Counted from the first letter of the stretch, positions 24,016 to 34,882 are shown. The stretch is DNA of 64,000 nt from Meiothermus sp. (GCA_026004095.1 BPIL01000007.1:92608-156607); one strand, 5' to 3'. A program made the numbers and translations. The notes: a model not told the origin generated them from the letters alone.

Positions 24016-24037
24016 ATTACAGAACCCCCTGGGTCAA

Positions 24038-24065
24038 ACAAAAAAGGGCGGCCCGCAGGCCGCCC
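24038..24065 (-). terminator. Rho-independent terminator of metK
   Basis: A perfect 8-bp stem GGGCGGCC/GGCCGCCC (24046-24053 with 24058-24065) has a four-base loop and is followed on the minus strand by TTTTTTGT. It lies 17 bases after the metK stop. Confidence 0.88.
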
Positions 24066-24082
24066 AGAGCAGTTAAAGAGCG

Positions 24083-25258
<1,176 letters not shown>

Positions 25259-25338
25259 CTTAGTCCTCCTTATAGCAGCGGCCAGGCCGCGTCAACCGAA
25301 AGAGTATAGCACCCCACTCTTCCGTTCGACGAAAAAGG

Positions 25339-27924
25339 TCAGGCCGAACCCACCCGGCTGGCGATCAGCTCGATAAAAGCCTCCACAACGGCCGCATCGA
25401 GGGTCTGCCCCGCCTGCCGCCGCAGCTCGCACAGTGCGTCCTCACAGCACCAGGCGGCTTTATAGGGCCGGGGGTGAATCAGGGCATCGTAGACATCCAC
25501 CACAGCAAACAAGCGGGCCTCGAGGGGAATTTCCTCGCGGGTCAGACCAAAGGGATAACCGGAGCCGTCCACGCGTTCGTGGTGGTAACGCACGATATTC
25601 CGGGCCGTCTGCGACAAGAAGCCCAGGTGCTCCAGCATGCCAAAGCCAATATCGCAGTGGCTTTGCATGATGCGCCACTCGGCATCGCTGAGGGTTCCAG
25701 GCTTGAGCAGAATTGAGTCGGGGATGGCCAGCTTGCCCAGGTCGTGCAGGTAAGCCCCCATGCGCAACCCCTCGAGGTCGGGGAAGCCCAGGCGCTGCCC
25801 CAGGGCCACGGTCAGGGCCACCACCCGGTCGGTGTGGCCTTTGGTCTCGAGGTCGCGCAGCTCCAGGCCCAGGCCCAGGGCCCGCAAGGCATCCTCGCGG
25901 GTGCGGGTAATCTCCTCGAGGTGGGCTGCCCGTTCCAGGGCTCGCTCGAGCCGCCGGGCCACCGCCTCCAAAAGCGCCAGGTGCTCCTCAAAGATGTGGG
26001 CCTTGTGGTCGAAGCTGGCCAGGGTGAGGGCCCCATACGGCTCATCTCGTAAAAACAAAGGGGCGGTCAACAGGGTTCTTAACTTGTAAACCTTCAGCTC
26101 CGGCCAGGCCCCTTCCCAGTCCTGGTAGTCCTCGATGCGCTGCACCTTACCGCTGGCCAGGGCCTTACCCATAAACCCCTGGCCCAGGGTAACGGGCAGT
26201 TTGGAGAAGTGCTGTAAGCGCCCCTCCCCGGCCCGCTCATGCCCCAAAACCAGCCGCATCCAACCCCGGCCCTGGCTTGCATCCTGCAGTTCCAGGCGAA
26301 AAAAGCCACCGGCAGAAAGCCCCGTAAGATCGATCAGCGTCTCCAGGGCCCGCTGGGCCATACGGGTGGGTTCGTCCAGGGTCTCGAGGTCGGAGGACAT
26401 CTGCACCAGCCTGCGGTAGCGCTCGGCCTCTCGGTTGGCCCGCTCGAGGGCCTGCAAGCGTGAAAGCAACACCCCAGCCACCTTAGCCAGCGCCTCCAGC
26501 GCATAGCGATCCTGGGGGTGTATCTGCCCACCCGCCCCGGCCGTATCCACCGAGAGCACACCCACCAACCGGCCTTCAGGATCGCCCAGGGGCACCCCCA
26601 GGTAGGCCGCCGGAACCCGCTGGCCCGAAGCATACACAGCCTTGGGATCACCGGAGGCATCCGGTAAATACAGGGGGCTGCGCTGCTCCATCACCCGCCA
26701 GGCCAGCCCTTCATTCCGCTTGATTCGGATACCTGCCGCCTTTTCGGCCGCATAGCCCGCCGCTGCCACCACCTCGAGCACATCTGCTTTGGGCCGGTAC
26801 AGCGTGACCAGGCTGGTGGAAGCCCCGGTCTGCTCCAGGGCCTCCCGCACGATAAGCTGTAGCAGTTCTTCGGTGGTTTGCGCGGCTGTCAGGCGCTGGC
26901 TGGCCCGGGTCAGACGCTGCAGCCGAGCCAGCTCGCGCTGCTGGGCCGCCTGCGCCTGCAAGCGGGCCAGCACCTGGCCGGCCCCACGGCCGAAGGCCTC
27001 GAGCACCGGCATATCCTCCGCTTCGAAGGGGGTCTCCGCGTAGGCCACCACCACCCCGAAGCCCTCCCCCTGGGCATCCTGGAGGGGGATAAAAGCGGCG
27101 TACTCCTGAGACCTGGCCGGCACCGCGAATTTGGGGCCGGCATCCTCGAGGCGCAACATCTGCACCCGGCGCTCCTCGAGGGCCGCCCAGGAGATCCCCT
27201 GGCCTTTGGGAAGCGAGAAGCCTAGCGCTTCCTTCCAGTTGATGGCGGCCTGCACCCTTAACTCGTTGCCCTCCCGACGCAGCGCCACTGCGCGCTCCGC
27301 TCCCAGGATTTCCATTACCAGGCGGGGCAGGGCCTGCCAGAGCAGGTTCACCTCGTGAAAAGCAGACAGCACCTCCAGCACCCGGGCCAGGCGTTCTTCG
27401 CGCTCGAGGCGGGCCTGGGTATTCTGACGCTCTTTGAGGATTTGCAAAACGACGCCCAGACTAAGCGCCAGCTCCCGGGCCAGCGATACCGCCTCCGGCG
27501 GAAAGGGGGTGGCCTCGCGGCGATCCAGGTTGATCCAGGCCTCTACCCTGTTCTGCAGGGGAACGGGAATCTTGAGCAACCAGCACATGCCCTGCAAGGT
27601 CTGGCGATCCCGTGGCAACAAGCCGCTCCGCTCGGCCTGAATCCGAACAGCTCGAGGCCAGCCCGATAAGGCCTCCTCCAGGCTGCCCCCATACCAGCGA
27701 AGCTCATCTTGCAGGTTCAGGGTATACCCGGGCAGGGGCATATCGTGGCCTCGCATAGCCACAAAGCGGTAGGCGTTTTCCTGGCGCAGCAAAACCGAAC
27801 CGGCCTGGGCCCCCGGGATCAGGCGCATGGCCCCCTCGAGAGCGGCCTTGAGCAAATCCTCCAGGGTGGGGCATCCAACCAGCTCACGCAGTAGGGCCAG
27901 CATGCCCTGATACGAACCGCCCAT
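25339..27924 (-). CDS. multi-GAF HD-GYP protein (probable cyclic-di-GMP phosphodiesterase)
   Basis: Large soluble signalling protein (861 aa with the ATG at 27924; an in-frame GTG is two codons earlier). Three or four GAF-type sensor units fill about residues 1-660, one containing TSLVTLYRPKADVLEVVAAAGY. A C-terminal HD-GYP domain (about 680-855) carries GHTDRV, LHDLGKLAIPD and HHERVDGSGYPFGL. HD-GYP domains hydrolyse cyclic di-GMP. The usual Trp in HHERWDGSGYP is Val here. No membrane helix is evident, so it is a cytoplasmic sensor. No cyclase gene is adjacent. Confidence 0.88.
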   Translation of the reverse strand: MGGSYQGMLALLRELVGCPTLEDLLKAALEGAMRLIPGAQAGSVLLRQENAYRFVAMRGHDMPLPGYTLNLQDELRWYGGSLEEALSGWPRAVRIQAERSGLLPRDRQTLQGMCWLLKIPVPLQNRVEAWINLDRREATPFPPEAVSLARELALSLGVVLQILKERQNTQARLEREERLARVLEVLSAFHEVNLLWQALPRLVMEILGAERAVALRREGNELRVQAAINWKEALGFSLPKGQGISWAALEERRVQMLRLEDAGPKFAVPARSQEYAAFIPLQDAQGEGFGVVVAYAETPFEAEDMPVLEAFGRGAGQVLARLQAQAAQQRELARLQRLTRASQRLTAAQTTEELLQLIVREALEQTGASTSLVTLYRPKADVLEVVAAAGYAAEKAAGIRIKRNEGLAWRVMEQRSPLYLPDASGDPKAVYASGQRVPAAYLGVPLGDPEGRLVGVLSVDTAGAGGQIHPQDRYALEALAKVAGVLLSRLQALERANREAERYRRLVQMSSDLETLDEPTRMAQRALETLIDLTGLSAGGFFRLELQDASQGRGWMRLVLGHERAGEGRLQHFSKLPVTLGQGFMGKALASGKVQRIEDYQDWEGAWPELKVYKLRTLLTAPLFLRDEPYGALTLASFDHKAHIFEEHLALLEAVARRLERALERAAHLEEITRTREDALRALGLGLELRDLETKGHTDRVVALTVALGQRLGFPDLEGLRMGAYLHDLGKLAIPDSILLKPGTLSDAEWRIMQSHCDIGFGMLEHLGFLSQTARNIVRYHHERVDGSGYPFGLTREEIPLEARLFAVVDVYDALIHPRPYKAAWCCEDALCELRRQAGQTLDAAVVEAFIELIASRVGSA

Positions 27925-28021
27925 CCTCACACCAGCCTAGGGCCATATTCAACTTACACCAGTTTACACATCACAAGCCCGCTCCCTCTGGCTTTGGTAC
28001 GGCAGGCGGGTGTGTCTTTTC

Positions 28022-29272
28022 TCAGCGCTGCAGATTCGGCGCCTCGTCCAGGCGGTACTGCCACTCAGCCTCAAAGCTGCGCCCCCAGGGGAATCTCAAA
28101 CCCTCCGGCCGAAGCAGCCCCAGCCCCAGGCGCGGCATGGGTTCGGCTTGCAGGCGCTCAAAAACGTAGCGAGCGGCTTCCTCGGTGAGGGGTTCGGGAA
28201 ACCGGGCGCGCACCCACGGGCGCCCGATCTCCCCCCAGAGGTACTCGAGGTAGGCCTGGGCCAGCGCCTGGGCGCGCCGCTCCTGGCACCAATCCACAGG
28301 GTTTCCGGCCCGCTGGCACAAAGGCGCGGCGAACAGCCCCCCCTGAGCCAGCGCCGCACCCAGGTTGTTGCCAGGGGTTCCCCAGGAAGCATACGAGGCC
28401 AGTTCTGGGTAGAGACCCAGGGCCATCAGGTAGCGAACCAGCGAGGCATCGCCCCGGTTAACCCGGGCGATATCAGCCAGCGCGACCGGCGCTTCACGCA
28501 AGCCCTGCAACACCGTCAAAACACCCCGCCGGGGGTCACCGCCGCTGTACACCACCAGCACCAGATCGGGCCGGCTTTCCACAGCAACCGCCCCTGCCGA
28601 AGCCAGCAGGCGCGAAACGGTTTCTTGCAAGGGAATCCCCTCGTAGCGGGTGATCTGCTGAGCCGCCTGGGGCTGGTCGTAGAGCACCCGCACCCGCACC
28701 CCTGGATTCAAGGCTCGTAACAACAACACCTGCCCCGCCTCGTCAGCCCCAGGCCGGGTGGGTATGGGTAGGGTGGCGGCTTCGGCCACCGCCGGTGAGC
28801 CCGGCAAGGCATCGTCCCAGGGCGCTTCGACGTATGCAAAACCACCCCCCAGACTGCGCAGCAGATCCAGGTTGCGCGTCCGGTGGGCGGCGTCGGGGTG
28901 GCGCGGAATCACCCCAAAAGCCAGCACCCGCCCACCCGTGCGGGCCTGCCAGCGGTGCAGGGCCTCGAGGCGGCGCTGAGCCTCCTCCAGCGGGAGGGCC
29001 GAACTGCGACTCTGCACCAGGCCGCCATACACCAGGGCATCCAGGCTGGCCACCAGGGTATGGCCGGTCTGTTCCTGCAACCAGCCCCAGAGCGCCTCCG
29101 AGCTCACCCCCTGGCGCCCCTGGTAGAGCGCTCGAGGTGGGCAGCGCACCACCTGCCAGGTGCAGGGCGACCAGTTGGGGGGTCGGTCGTCAAGGGGTAG
29201 ATAGAGGGTTCCACCCGGAAAAGCCCAGCCAAGCGATACAAGAACAAAAGCAAGCAGCGAGGCCCATCGCAT
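28022..29272 (-). CDS. DUF4127-like exported protein
   Basis: Protein of 416 aa with an N-terminal signal peptide (MRWASLLAFVLVSLGWAFPGG), followed directly by the segment LYLPLDDRPPNW, resembling the opening motif of DUF4127 proteins. Later conserved-looking segments are LVASLDALVYGGLVQSR, FGVIPRHPDA and WGTPGNNLG. Function is unknown. The ATG at 29272 is chosen because a signal peptide follows it and TACCAT (29284-29279) lies exactly 6 bases upstream. The longer open frame upstream is not supported. Confidence 0.7.
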   Translation of the reverse strand: MRWASLLAFVLVSLGWAFPGGTLYLPLDDRPPNWSPCTWQVVRCPPRALYQGRQGVSSEALWGWLQEQTGHTLVASLDALVYGGLVQSRSSALPLEEAQRRLEALHRWQARTGGRVLAFGVIPRHPDAAHRTRNLDLLRSLGGGFAYVEAPWDDALPGSPAVAEAATLPIPTRPGADEAGQVLLLRALNPGVRVRVLYDQPQAAQQITRYEGIPLQETVSRLLASAGAVAVESRPDLVLVVYSGGDPRRGVLTVLQGLREAPVALADIARVNRGDASLVRYLMALGLYPELASYASWGTPGNNLGAALAQGGLFAAPLCQRAGNPVDWCQERRAQALAQAYLEYLWGEIGRPWVRARFPEPLTEEAARYVFERLQAEPMPRLGLGLLRPEGLRFPWGRSFEAEWQYRLDEAPNLQR

Positions 29273-29415
29273 CAGGCTATGGTAAGGCAGGTTGGTGAGG
29301 AAAATAGCAGGGGCCAGATAACTGCCCCCGTCAATGACCCAAACACGCCGGTGAAGGGCGGGCTGGGGTGGATGGCCTCCCCTCACCCCAGCACCCTAAC
29401 CCTGGATTTTAGGTA

Positions 29416-31083
29416 CTAGACCCCCACCCGCAGAAAGCGATCGCTGTAGAAGGGGCCCTCCCAGCGCTGGCTGCGCGGCTCGTTGAGGATGGTGATGCGG
29501 TTTTCCAGGCGCGGCTCCCAGGAAGGCTGGGTACGCAGGTACTCGATGAGCACCTCGGCATCGCCAAAACCCGTGTCCACCCGGAGCCCCCTAGCGTCCC
29601 GCAAGACAGCGAAACCGTCTCCCCCATTGGCAATAAAGTTGTTGGTGACAACCCGGTAGGTGGCGTTGGGATCGAGCGGCTGGAAGCCTGTGGGGGTCTG
29701 CACCTGAACCTGGGTCACCCGGCTGCCCGCCGGACGCGATAGATCGAAGGTGTAGCGAATGCCAGCCACCCCCGACAGGAAGCGGCCTGCAATCTGCTCC
29801 CACTGGGAAACGCCGTTTTCTAGCGCGGCCAGAACCTCGCTGCCCTTGAGCTCGAGCACCACCAAGGTGTTGCCAAAGGGCAGTACCTCGTTGACCTGCC
29901 CGACGGTGATGTTGCCCGCCGGGATGGTGGTGCGGATGCCCCCCCCGTTCTGCAGGGCGATGGTGGTACCGGCCTGGCGGGTTTTCCAGAGCATGGCATC
30001 GGCAATCAGGTTAGCCAGGTTGGTTTCGCGGCGGCGTACATCGTTGCGCTCACCATTGAGCGTAACAGCAGCCCTGGAGATCACCTGGGCCCGCAAGGCT
30101 GCGATGGGCATACCGTAAGCCGTAATAGCGTCCAGGGCAAAGCGATCCTCAGGAAGGTTGGCGGTCAGGGGAATCACCTGGCCTTGGTGAGCCACCAGTT
30201 CGCCCCGCTCATCGAAGGTGACCTGCAGGCGGCCCACCACCTTGGCCCACTCCCAGGCCTGCACGATCAGCACATCTTTGTTTTCAGGGTTTTTCACAAT
30301 GGTGGGGTAGGGCCCCCCAGGGCGCAGCTCGGGGAAGGGGGTCTGCCCCAACAGGGTGTGGCTGTGGCCGCCCACAATCACCTGTACCCCCGTCACCCTG
30401 CGGGCCAGCTCCTGGTCTTGCAGGTAGCCCAGGTGCGAAAGCACCACAATGTATTTCACGCCCCTAGCCAACAGTTCCACCACGGCCTGTTGGGTGGCCG
30501 CTACCGGATCGGTAAAGCGAACGTTGGGCCCTGGGCTGGACATGATGGGGGTATCGGGGGTGGTCAGTCCGATGATACCCACCGGCTGCCCTCCCACGCT
30601 CACCACCGCGTAGGGCTTGATGCGCCCGGCCAGCTTGGGCTCCCTCGAGACGTCGGTGTTGGCCGAGACCACCGGGAAGCGCACCCCGTTCAAAAAGTTC
30701 GCCAGCCCATCTGGCCCCAGGTTGTACTCGTGGTTACCAGGCGCCATGGCCCGGATACCCATGCGGTGCAAAAAGAAGCGGTCGGCCAGCCCCTGGTACT
30801 GGTTGAAGTAGAGGGTTCCCTGGAACACATCGCCCGCATGCAAAAACAGGGGGTTGGTTGCGGTTGCGCGCAGGCGGTCAAACAGCGAGATCACCCGCGC
30901 AAACCCCCCCAGGCGCTGGTCTCGCTGTCCACCTAGGGTAAGGCCACCCGTGGGCTCGAGGTGGGCGTGGGTATCGTTGATGTGAACGATGGTCATGGTG
31001 AAGCTGCCACCCTGGGCCCGGGTTAGCCCAGCCAGTGCTGCTCCACCCACCAAACCCGCTTTGAGTACTTCTCTACGACGCAT
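29416..31083 (-). CDS. Tat-exported bifunctional metallophosphatase/5'-nucleotidase
   Basis: UshA/NadN-type enzyme (555 aa) acting outside the membrane on nucleotides. A twin-arginine signal (RRREVLKAGLVGGAALAG) starts the protein. The metallophosphatase domain has HINDTHAH, GNHEYNLG and GGHSHT motifs, and the C-terminal 5'-nucleotidase domain includes NGGGIRTTIPAG and NNFIANGGDGF. The ATG at 31083 has GAGGAGG five bases upstream. A TTG five codons earlier is less likely. Phosphate scavenging or nucleotide salvage is the likely role. Confidence 0.92.
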   Translation of the reverse strand: MRRREVLKAGLVGGAALAGLTRAQGGSFTMTIVHINDTHAHLEPTGGLTLGGQRDQRLGGFARVISLFDRLRATATNPLFLHAGDVFQGTLYFNQYQGLADRFFLHRMGIRAMAPGNHEYNLGPDGLANFLNGVRFPVVSANTDVSREPKLAGRIKPYAVVSVGGQPVGIIGLTTPDTPIMSSPGPNVRFTDPVAATQQAVVELLARGVKYIVVLSHLGYLQDQELARRVTGVQVIVGGHSHTLLGQTPFPELRPGGPYPTIVKNPENKDVLIVQAWEWAKVVGRLQVTFDERGELVAHQGQVIPLTANLPEDRFALDAITAYGMPIAALRAQVISRAAVTLNGERNDVRRRETNLANLIADAMLWKTRQAGTTIALQNGGGIRTTIPAGNITVGQVNEVLPFGNTLVVLELKGSEVLAALENGVSQWEQIAGRFLSGVAGIRYTFDLSRPAGSRVTQVQVQTPTGFQPLDPNATYRVVTNNFIANGGDGFAVLRDARGLRVDTGFGDAEVLIEYLRTQPSWEPRLENRITILNEPRSQRWEGPFYSDRFLRVGV

Positions 31084-31448
31084 GGTTCCTCCTCGCAATG
31101 TTGCAAGGCTATTTTATACCGATGCCAGGTCAGTACTACGTCATTACTTCGTAGCGTGAAAGCGAGACAAAAACGGCTTGCTCAGTTTACAGCAGCGGGG
31201 CTCGAGGTTTTTTACATGCTGCCGGATGTGCGGGTTGACTGGAACCATCCCCAATCCATCCGACCCATCCCCTCTCGTGCCGGCAGCGGCTCGTTGAAAA
31301 ACGAGGCTCCACGCAGCCGAGCCTTCCCAGACATCACTGCAAAAACCCCCACTCCGGCAGGGTGAGCTGTATGTCATGAATCCAAAGGGCAGGTCAACCT
31401 GTAGCCTGCACACACCGACCTCAGAAAAAGCTTGGCTACACTGCGTTT
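31084..31448. promoter_or_regulatory. divergent intergenic region between nucleotidase and sugar dehydrogenase genes
   Basis: No credible gene lies in this 365-base stretch. On the minus strand TATAAAAT (31118-31111) could be the -10 of the nucleotidase gene. On the plus strand TACACT (31437-31442) lies 6 bases before the ATG of the sugar dehydrogenase and fits a leaderless promoter. A small hairpin CTCGTT-GAAA-AACGAG lies at 31290-31305. I see nothing else. Confidence 0.55.
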
Positions 31449-32552
31449 ATGCGACAGATTGTTTGCTTTACCCTGTTGTGGTTCGGCCTGGCTTCTGCGC
31501 AATCTATTAACCTGGTTCCAATCGCCAACAACCTGAACCGCCCGCTGTTCCTCACCTATTCCCCGGATGGCACCGGACGGCTTTTTATCCTCGAGCAGGG
31601 CGGCACCATCCGCATCTGGCAGAACGGGCGGCTGCGCGCAGAACCGTTCCTGGATATAAGCGACCTGGTTTCCTGTTGCGGTGAACGGGGTCTCCTAGGA
31701 CTGGCCTTCCATCCCAATTTCCGCCAGAACAATTGGTTCTTTATCAACTACACCAACCGCAACGGCGATACCGTCGTTGCCCGCTACCGCGCCAACGGCA
31801 ACCGCGCCGAGACAGGCTCCGCTCAGATCTTGCTTACCATTGAGCAGCCCTATGCCAACCACAACGGTGGCATGATTGCCTTTGGCCCGGACGGCATGCT
31901 GTACATCGGTATGGGCGATGGGGGCGCGGCCGGCGACCCCCTCAATGCCGGCCAGCGGCTCGACACTTTGCTGGGCAAGATCCTGCGCATTGATGTGAAT
32001 CGTAGCGAGGGCAACCGGGCCTATGCCATCCCCGCCGACAACCCCGTCCTGGCCGGCCGCCGCAGCGAAATCTGGTCGTATGGCTGGCGCAACCCCTGGC
32101 GGTTCAGCTTCGATCGTCAGACCGGCGATCTGTGGGTCGCAGACGTCGGGCAGAACGCCGTGGAGGAGGTGCACTTTCAACCTGCCAACAGCAAAGGCGG
32201 CGAGAACTACGGCTGGCGCATTATGGAGGGGAATCGGTGCTTCAACCCCCCGCAAAACTGCAACCGCAACGGCTTGGTAATGCCCGTGCTGACCTACACC
32301 CACGACCAGGGCCGCTCCATCACCGGGGGCTATCGCTACCGCGGCAACGCCATGCCGGCCTTTCGTGGGGCCTACTTTTACGCCGACTACGTAAGCGGTC
32401 GCATCTGGGCTGCCACCCCTCAGGGCAGCGGCTGGCAGAGCCGGGAGGTGCTTAAAACCGATCTAAACATCAGTTCTTTTGGCGAGGATGCTGAGGGTGA
32501 GCTGTATGTGGTAGATCACCGCGGTACGATCTATCGAATGACCCAGCGCTAA
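31449..32552 (+). CDS. PQQ-type sugar dehydrogenase (soluble aldose dehydrogenase family)
   Basis: Secreted six-bladed beta-propeller protein (367 aa) of the glucose/sorbosone dehydrogenase family. A signal peptide (residues 1-18, ending ASAQS) is followed by NRPLFLTYSPDGTGRLFILEQGG, GLAFHPNF, the conserved NHNGGMIAFGPDGMLYIGMGDGGAAGDP and SYGWRNPWRFSFD. Members oxidise aldoses using PQQ and donate electrons to external acceptors. No PQQ biosynthesis gene is in the window, so the cofactor may be made elsewhere, imported or absent. Confidence 0.85.
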   Translation: MRQIVCFTLLWFGLASAQSINLVPIANNLNRPLFLTYSPDGTGRLFILEQGGTIRIWQNGRLRAEPFLDISDLVSCCGERGLLGLAFHPNFRQNNWFFINYTNRNGDTVVARYRANGNRAETGSAQILLTIEQPYANHNGGMIAFGPDGMLYIGMGDGGAAGDPLNAGQRLDTLLGKILRIDVNRSEGNRAYAIPADNPVLAGRRSEIWSYGWRNPWRFSFDRQTGDLWVADVGQNAVEEVHFQPANSKGGENYGWRIMEGNRCFNPPQNCNRNGLVMPVLTYTHDQGRSITGGYRYRGNAMPAFRGAYFYADYVSGRIWAATPQGSGWQSREVLKTDLNISSFGEDAEGELYVVDHRGTIYRMTQR

Positions 32553-32575
32553 AAAAAGCCTCCCGCAAGGGAGGC
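32553..32575 (-). terminator. terminator at convergent gene ends
   Basis: Stem GCCTCCC/GGGAGGC (32558-32564 with 32569-32575) with loop GCAA, followed on the minus strand by TTTTTTT. It ends the transcript of the outer-membrane-like gene and lies just after the sugar dehydrogenase stop. It lacks a T tract on the plus strand. Confidence 0.8.
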
Positions 32576-32595
32576 CAACTGGCTTCATAACAGGC

Positions 32596-33345
32596 TCAGG
32601 GCAGGTAGTTGCCGGGCGTACCCAGGGTCTCGGGTTTTTCCGTCCACTCGCCCGCAATGCCCAGCTTCCAGGCCCCCGCCGCACCACTGGGGTTGGTGTA
32701 GCCCCCGTAGACCCCCAGCCGCAGCCCACGCAAAATGCTGTAGTACAGCGAAGCGGTCACGTCGTAGCCCAGGCTCAGGCCAAAGGGATAGCGAAGGCCC
32801 CCCTCCAGGTAGGCGTTGAGGTCGCGCGTGAGTTCCAGCTTCAAACCGGCATAGGCATTGGCCGCAGCATTCAGCGAAAGCGAAGGCACAACCACCAAAG
32901 TGGCCTCCAGGCCTGCGCCCCCATACAGCGCCGCCGCGTTAGCAATGCGCTGGGTAATGAAAATTTCTGCGCCCGCATCAAAGTCGAAGCTAAACGGGCC
33001 GGGCAGAATAACCTGGTTGGAACCCAGCCGAACAGCCCCTTCCACATAGCCGCTGCTGGACTCGTTCAGCTTGGCAACCCCCACCAGCCCGGCCCGGCTG
33101 GCTAGCACAAACTGTCCGGCGAAAAACCCCGGACGCAAGCTGGCTCCAGCCACGACGTTATCCGACAGGTTGAAGGTGTAGTTGAGTGCGGTACCCCGGT
33201 AGCTACGGTAAGGGGTTGTGAACTGCCCGCCCACCAGGCCAACCTCGGGCAGAAATTGCAGGTTGCCTGTGACGGAAAAACCATCAGCCAAGACCACCCC
33301 ACCGACACCCAACGAAGTCATCACTGCCATCAAGATTTTTTTCAT
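32596..33345 (-). CDS. small outer-membrane beta-barrel-like protein
   Basis: Exported protein (249 aa) with a signal peptide (MKKILMAVMTSLGVGGVVLADG) and a repeating pattern of alternating hydrophobic and polar residues with many Gly, Tyr and Asn, for example YTFNLSDNVVAGASLRPGFFAGQFVLASRAGLVGV and GLSLGYDVTASLYYSILRGLRLGVYGGYT. This suggests a beta-barrel of the outer membrane, which Meiothermus and Thermus possess. The ATG at 33345 has GGAGG seven bases upstream, and the longer frame is not supported. No named family recognised. Confidence 0.72.
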   Translation of the reverse strand: MKKILMAVMTSLGVGGVVLADGFSVTGNLQFLPEVGLVGGQFTTPYRSYRGTALNYTFNLSDNVVAGASLRPGFFAGQFVLASRAGLVGVAKLNESSSGYVEGAVRLGSNQVILPGPFSFDFDAGAEIFITQRIANAAALYGGAGLEATLVVVPSLSLNAAANAYAGLKLELTRDLNAYLEGGLRYPFGLSLGYDVTASLYYSILRGLRLGVYGGYTNPSGAAGAWKLGIAGEWTEKPETLGTPGNYLP

Positions 33346-33508
33346 ACCGATTCCTCCGGTCAAAGCGCTACAAACGGCCCAATCATAGGGGCTGAGCACG
33401 TCCCATAACTGAGAGGGGTTGCAAATTTCCTTAATGCACAGCCAGGTAGGGTTCTTCTGTGCGGACGAGCTGCGCAGAAGCGGTCGCCACAAGCCTTGAA
33501 GCTACCGG

Positions 33509-33514
33509 TATGCT
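33509..33514 (+). promoter_or_regulatory. -10 box of leaderless glnA promoter
   Basis: TATGCT ends exactly 6 bases before the glnA ATG, and no Shine-Dalgarno sequence is present, so the mRNA probably begins at or near the start codon. The six-base spacer is the palindrome GTATAC. Confidence 0.6.
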
Positions 33515-33520
33515 GTATAC

Positions 33521-34882
33521 ATGGCACGAACCAAGCAAGACCTATTGCAGGAGCTCAAAGAACACCAGGTGCGCTTCCTGCGTTTACAGTTCACCGATAT
33601 CCTGGGCATCAACAAGGTAGTCGAGCTGCCGGTTAATCAGTTCGAGAAAGCACTGGACGGCGAAATTATGTTCGATGGCTCTTCCATTGAGGGCTTTGGC
33701 CGTACCGAGGTGGAAGAGTCGGACATGCTGCTCAAACCCGATTACAACACCTTTGTGGTCTATCCCAGCGACCTCGAGCCCACCACCAAAGGGGCGGTGG
33801 CCCGTCTCATCTGCGATATCGCCTACCCCGATGGCAAGCCTTTTGAAGGCGACCCCCGGCAAGCGCTCAAGCGGCAGATTGAGCGGGCCCAGAAAAAGGG
33901 CTTCGACAACCTTTATGTGGGTAGCGAGGTGGAGTTCTTTTTATTCAACCGCAGCCCGGAGGGTGGCCCCACCATTCATACCTACGACCGGGCCGGTTAC
34001 TTCGACCTGGCCCCCACCGACAAAGGCGAAGAGGCCCGCCGGGATATGGTGGACACGCTGGTGCGGATGGGTTTGCAGCTCGAGGCCGCCCACCACGAAG
34101 GCGCCCCCGGCCAGCACGAGATTGACCTCAAATACACCGATGCCCTGCAGGCGGCCGACAACCTAACCACCCTCAAGTTTGTGGTCAAGCGAGTCGCCAT
34201 CAATCACGGGCTGCATGCCACCTTTATGCCCAAGCCCATCGCCGGCATCAACGGCTCGGGGTTGCACTTCCATCTGTCGCTCTTCAAAAATGGCGAGAAT
34301 GCCTTTTATGAGCCCAAGGGGAAGCTCGAGGTCTGGCCCCACCAGCTTTCCAAAACTGCGCTGCAATTTATCGCCGGCCTCTTCGAGCATGCCGAGGGCA
34401 TGGCCGCCATCACCAACCCGCTGGTCAACTCCTACAAGCGCCTGACCCCCGGTTACGAAGCCCCCACCAGTGTGGCCTGGTCGGTCTCGCACCGCAGCGC
34501 CATGATTCGGGTGCCCAAGCGACGCGGCGTAGGCACCCGGGCCGAGTTTCGCTTCCCCGACCCCTCCTGCAACCCCTACCTGGCCCTGGCGGTAATCCTG
34601 GGGGCGGGCCTCGAGGGTATCGAGAACAACCTGACCCCCCCGCCGCCCATCGAGCGCGACGTATACGAGCTATCGGTGCGCGACCGGCGCAAATACCGCG
34701 TGAGCGAGATGCCCGGAACCCTGCGCGAGGCCCTCGAGGCCCTGCAAAAGAACCGGGTTATACGGGCTGCACTGGGTGAGCAAATTTATAAAGACTTCCT
34801 ACATGCCAAACAGGTGGAATGGAACTCTTACCGAATCGCCGTACACCAGTGGGAGCTTGACCAGTACTTGGCCGAGTACTAG
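33521..34882 (+). CDS. glnA: glutamine synthetase type I
   Basis: ATP-dependent glutamine synthetase (453 aa), assimilating ammonia. Signatures: FTDILGINKVVELP, the beta-grasp segment FDGSSIEGFGRTEVEESDMLLKPD, the ATP-site KPIAGINGSGLHFHLSLF and VPKRRGVGTRAEFRFPDPSCNPYLALA. The length fits the GSI-alpha subtype. I did not see the classic tyrosine adenylylation segment of GSI-beta. The gene stands alone before an insertion sequence and the branched-chain amino acid transporter. Confidence 0.95.
   Translation: MARTKQDLLQELKEHQVRFLRLQFTDILGINKVVELPVNQFEKALDGEIMFDGSSIEGFGRTEVEESDMLLKPDYNTFVVYPSDLEPTTKGAVARLICDIAYPDGKPFEGDPRQALKRQIERAQKKGFDNLYVGSEVEFFLFNRSPEGGPTIHTYDRAGYFDLAPTDKGEEARRDMVDTLVRMGLQLEAAHHEGAPGQHEIDLKYTDALQAADNLTTLKFVVKRVAINHGLHATFMPKPIAGINGSGLHFHLSLFKNGENAFYEPKGKLEVWPHQLSKTALQFIAGLFEHAEGMAAITNPLVNSYKRLTPGYEAPTSVAWSVSHRSAMIRVPKRRGVGTRAEFRFPDPSCNPYLALAVILGAGLEGIENNLTPPPPIERDVYELSVRDRRKYRVSEMPGTLREALEALQKNRVIRAALGEQIYKDFLHAKQVEWNSYRIAVHQWELDQYLAEY

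Noticed and set aside
25259..25338. SAM riboswitch before metK
   Set aside because: The gap is only about 80 bases and shows no SAM aptamer pattern; a normal -10 and Shine-Dalgarno site explain it.
31144..31413. Short frames on both strands between the nucleotidase and sugar dehydrogenase genes
   Set aside because: No start signals, no recognisable protein features, and they overlap likely promoters.
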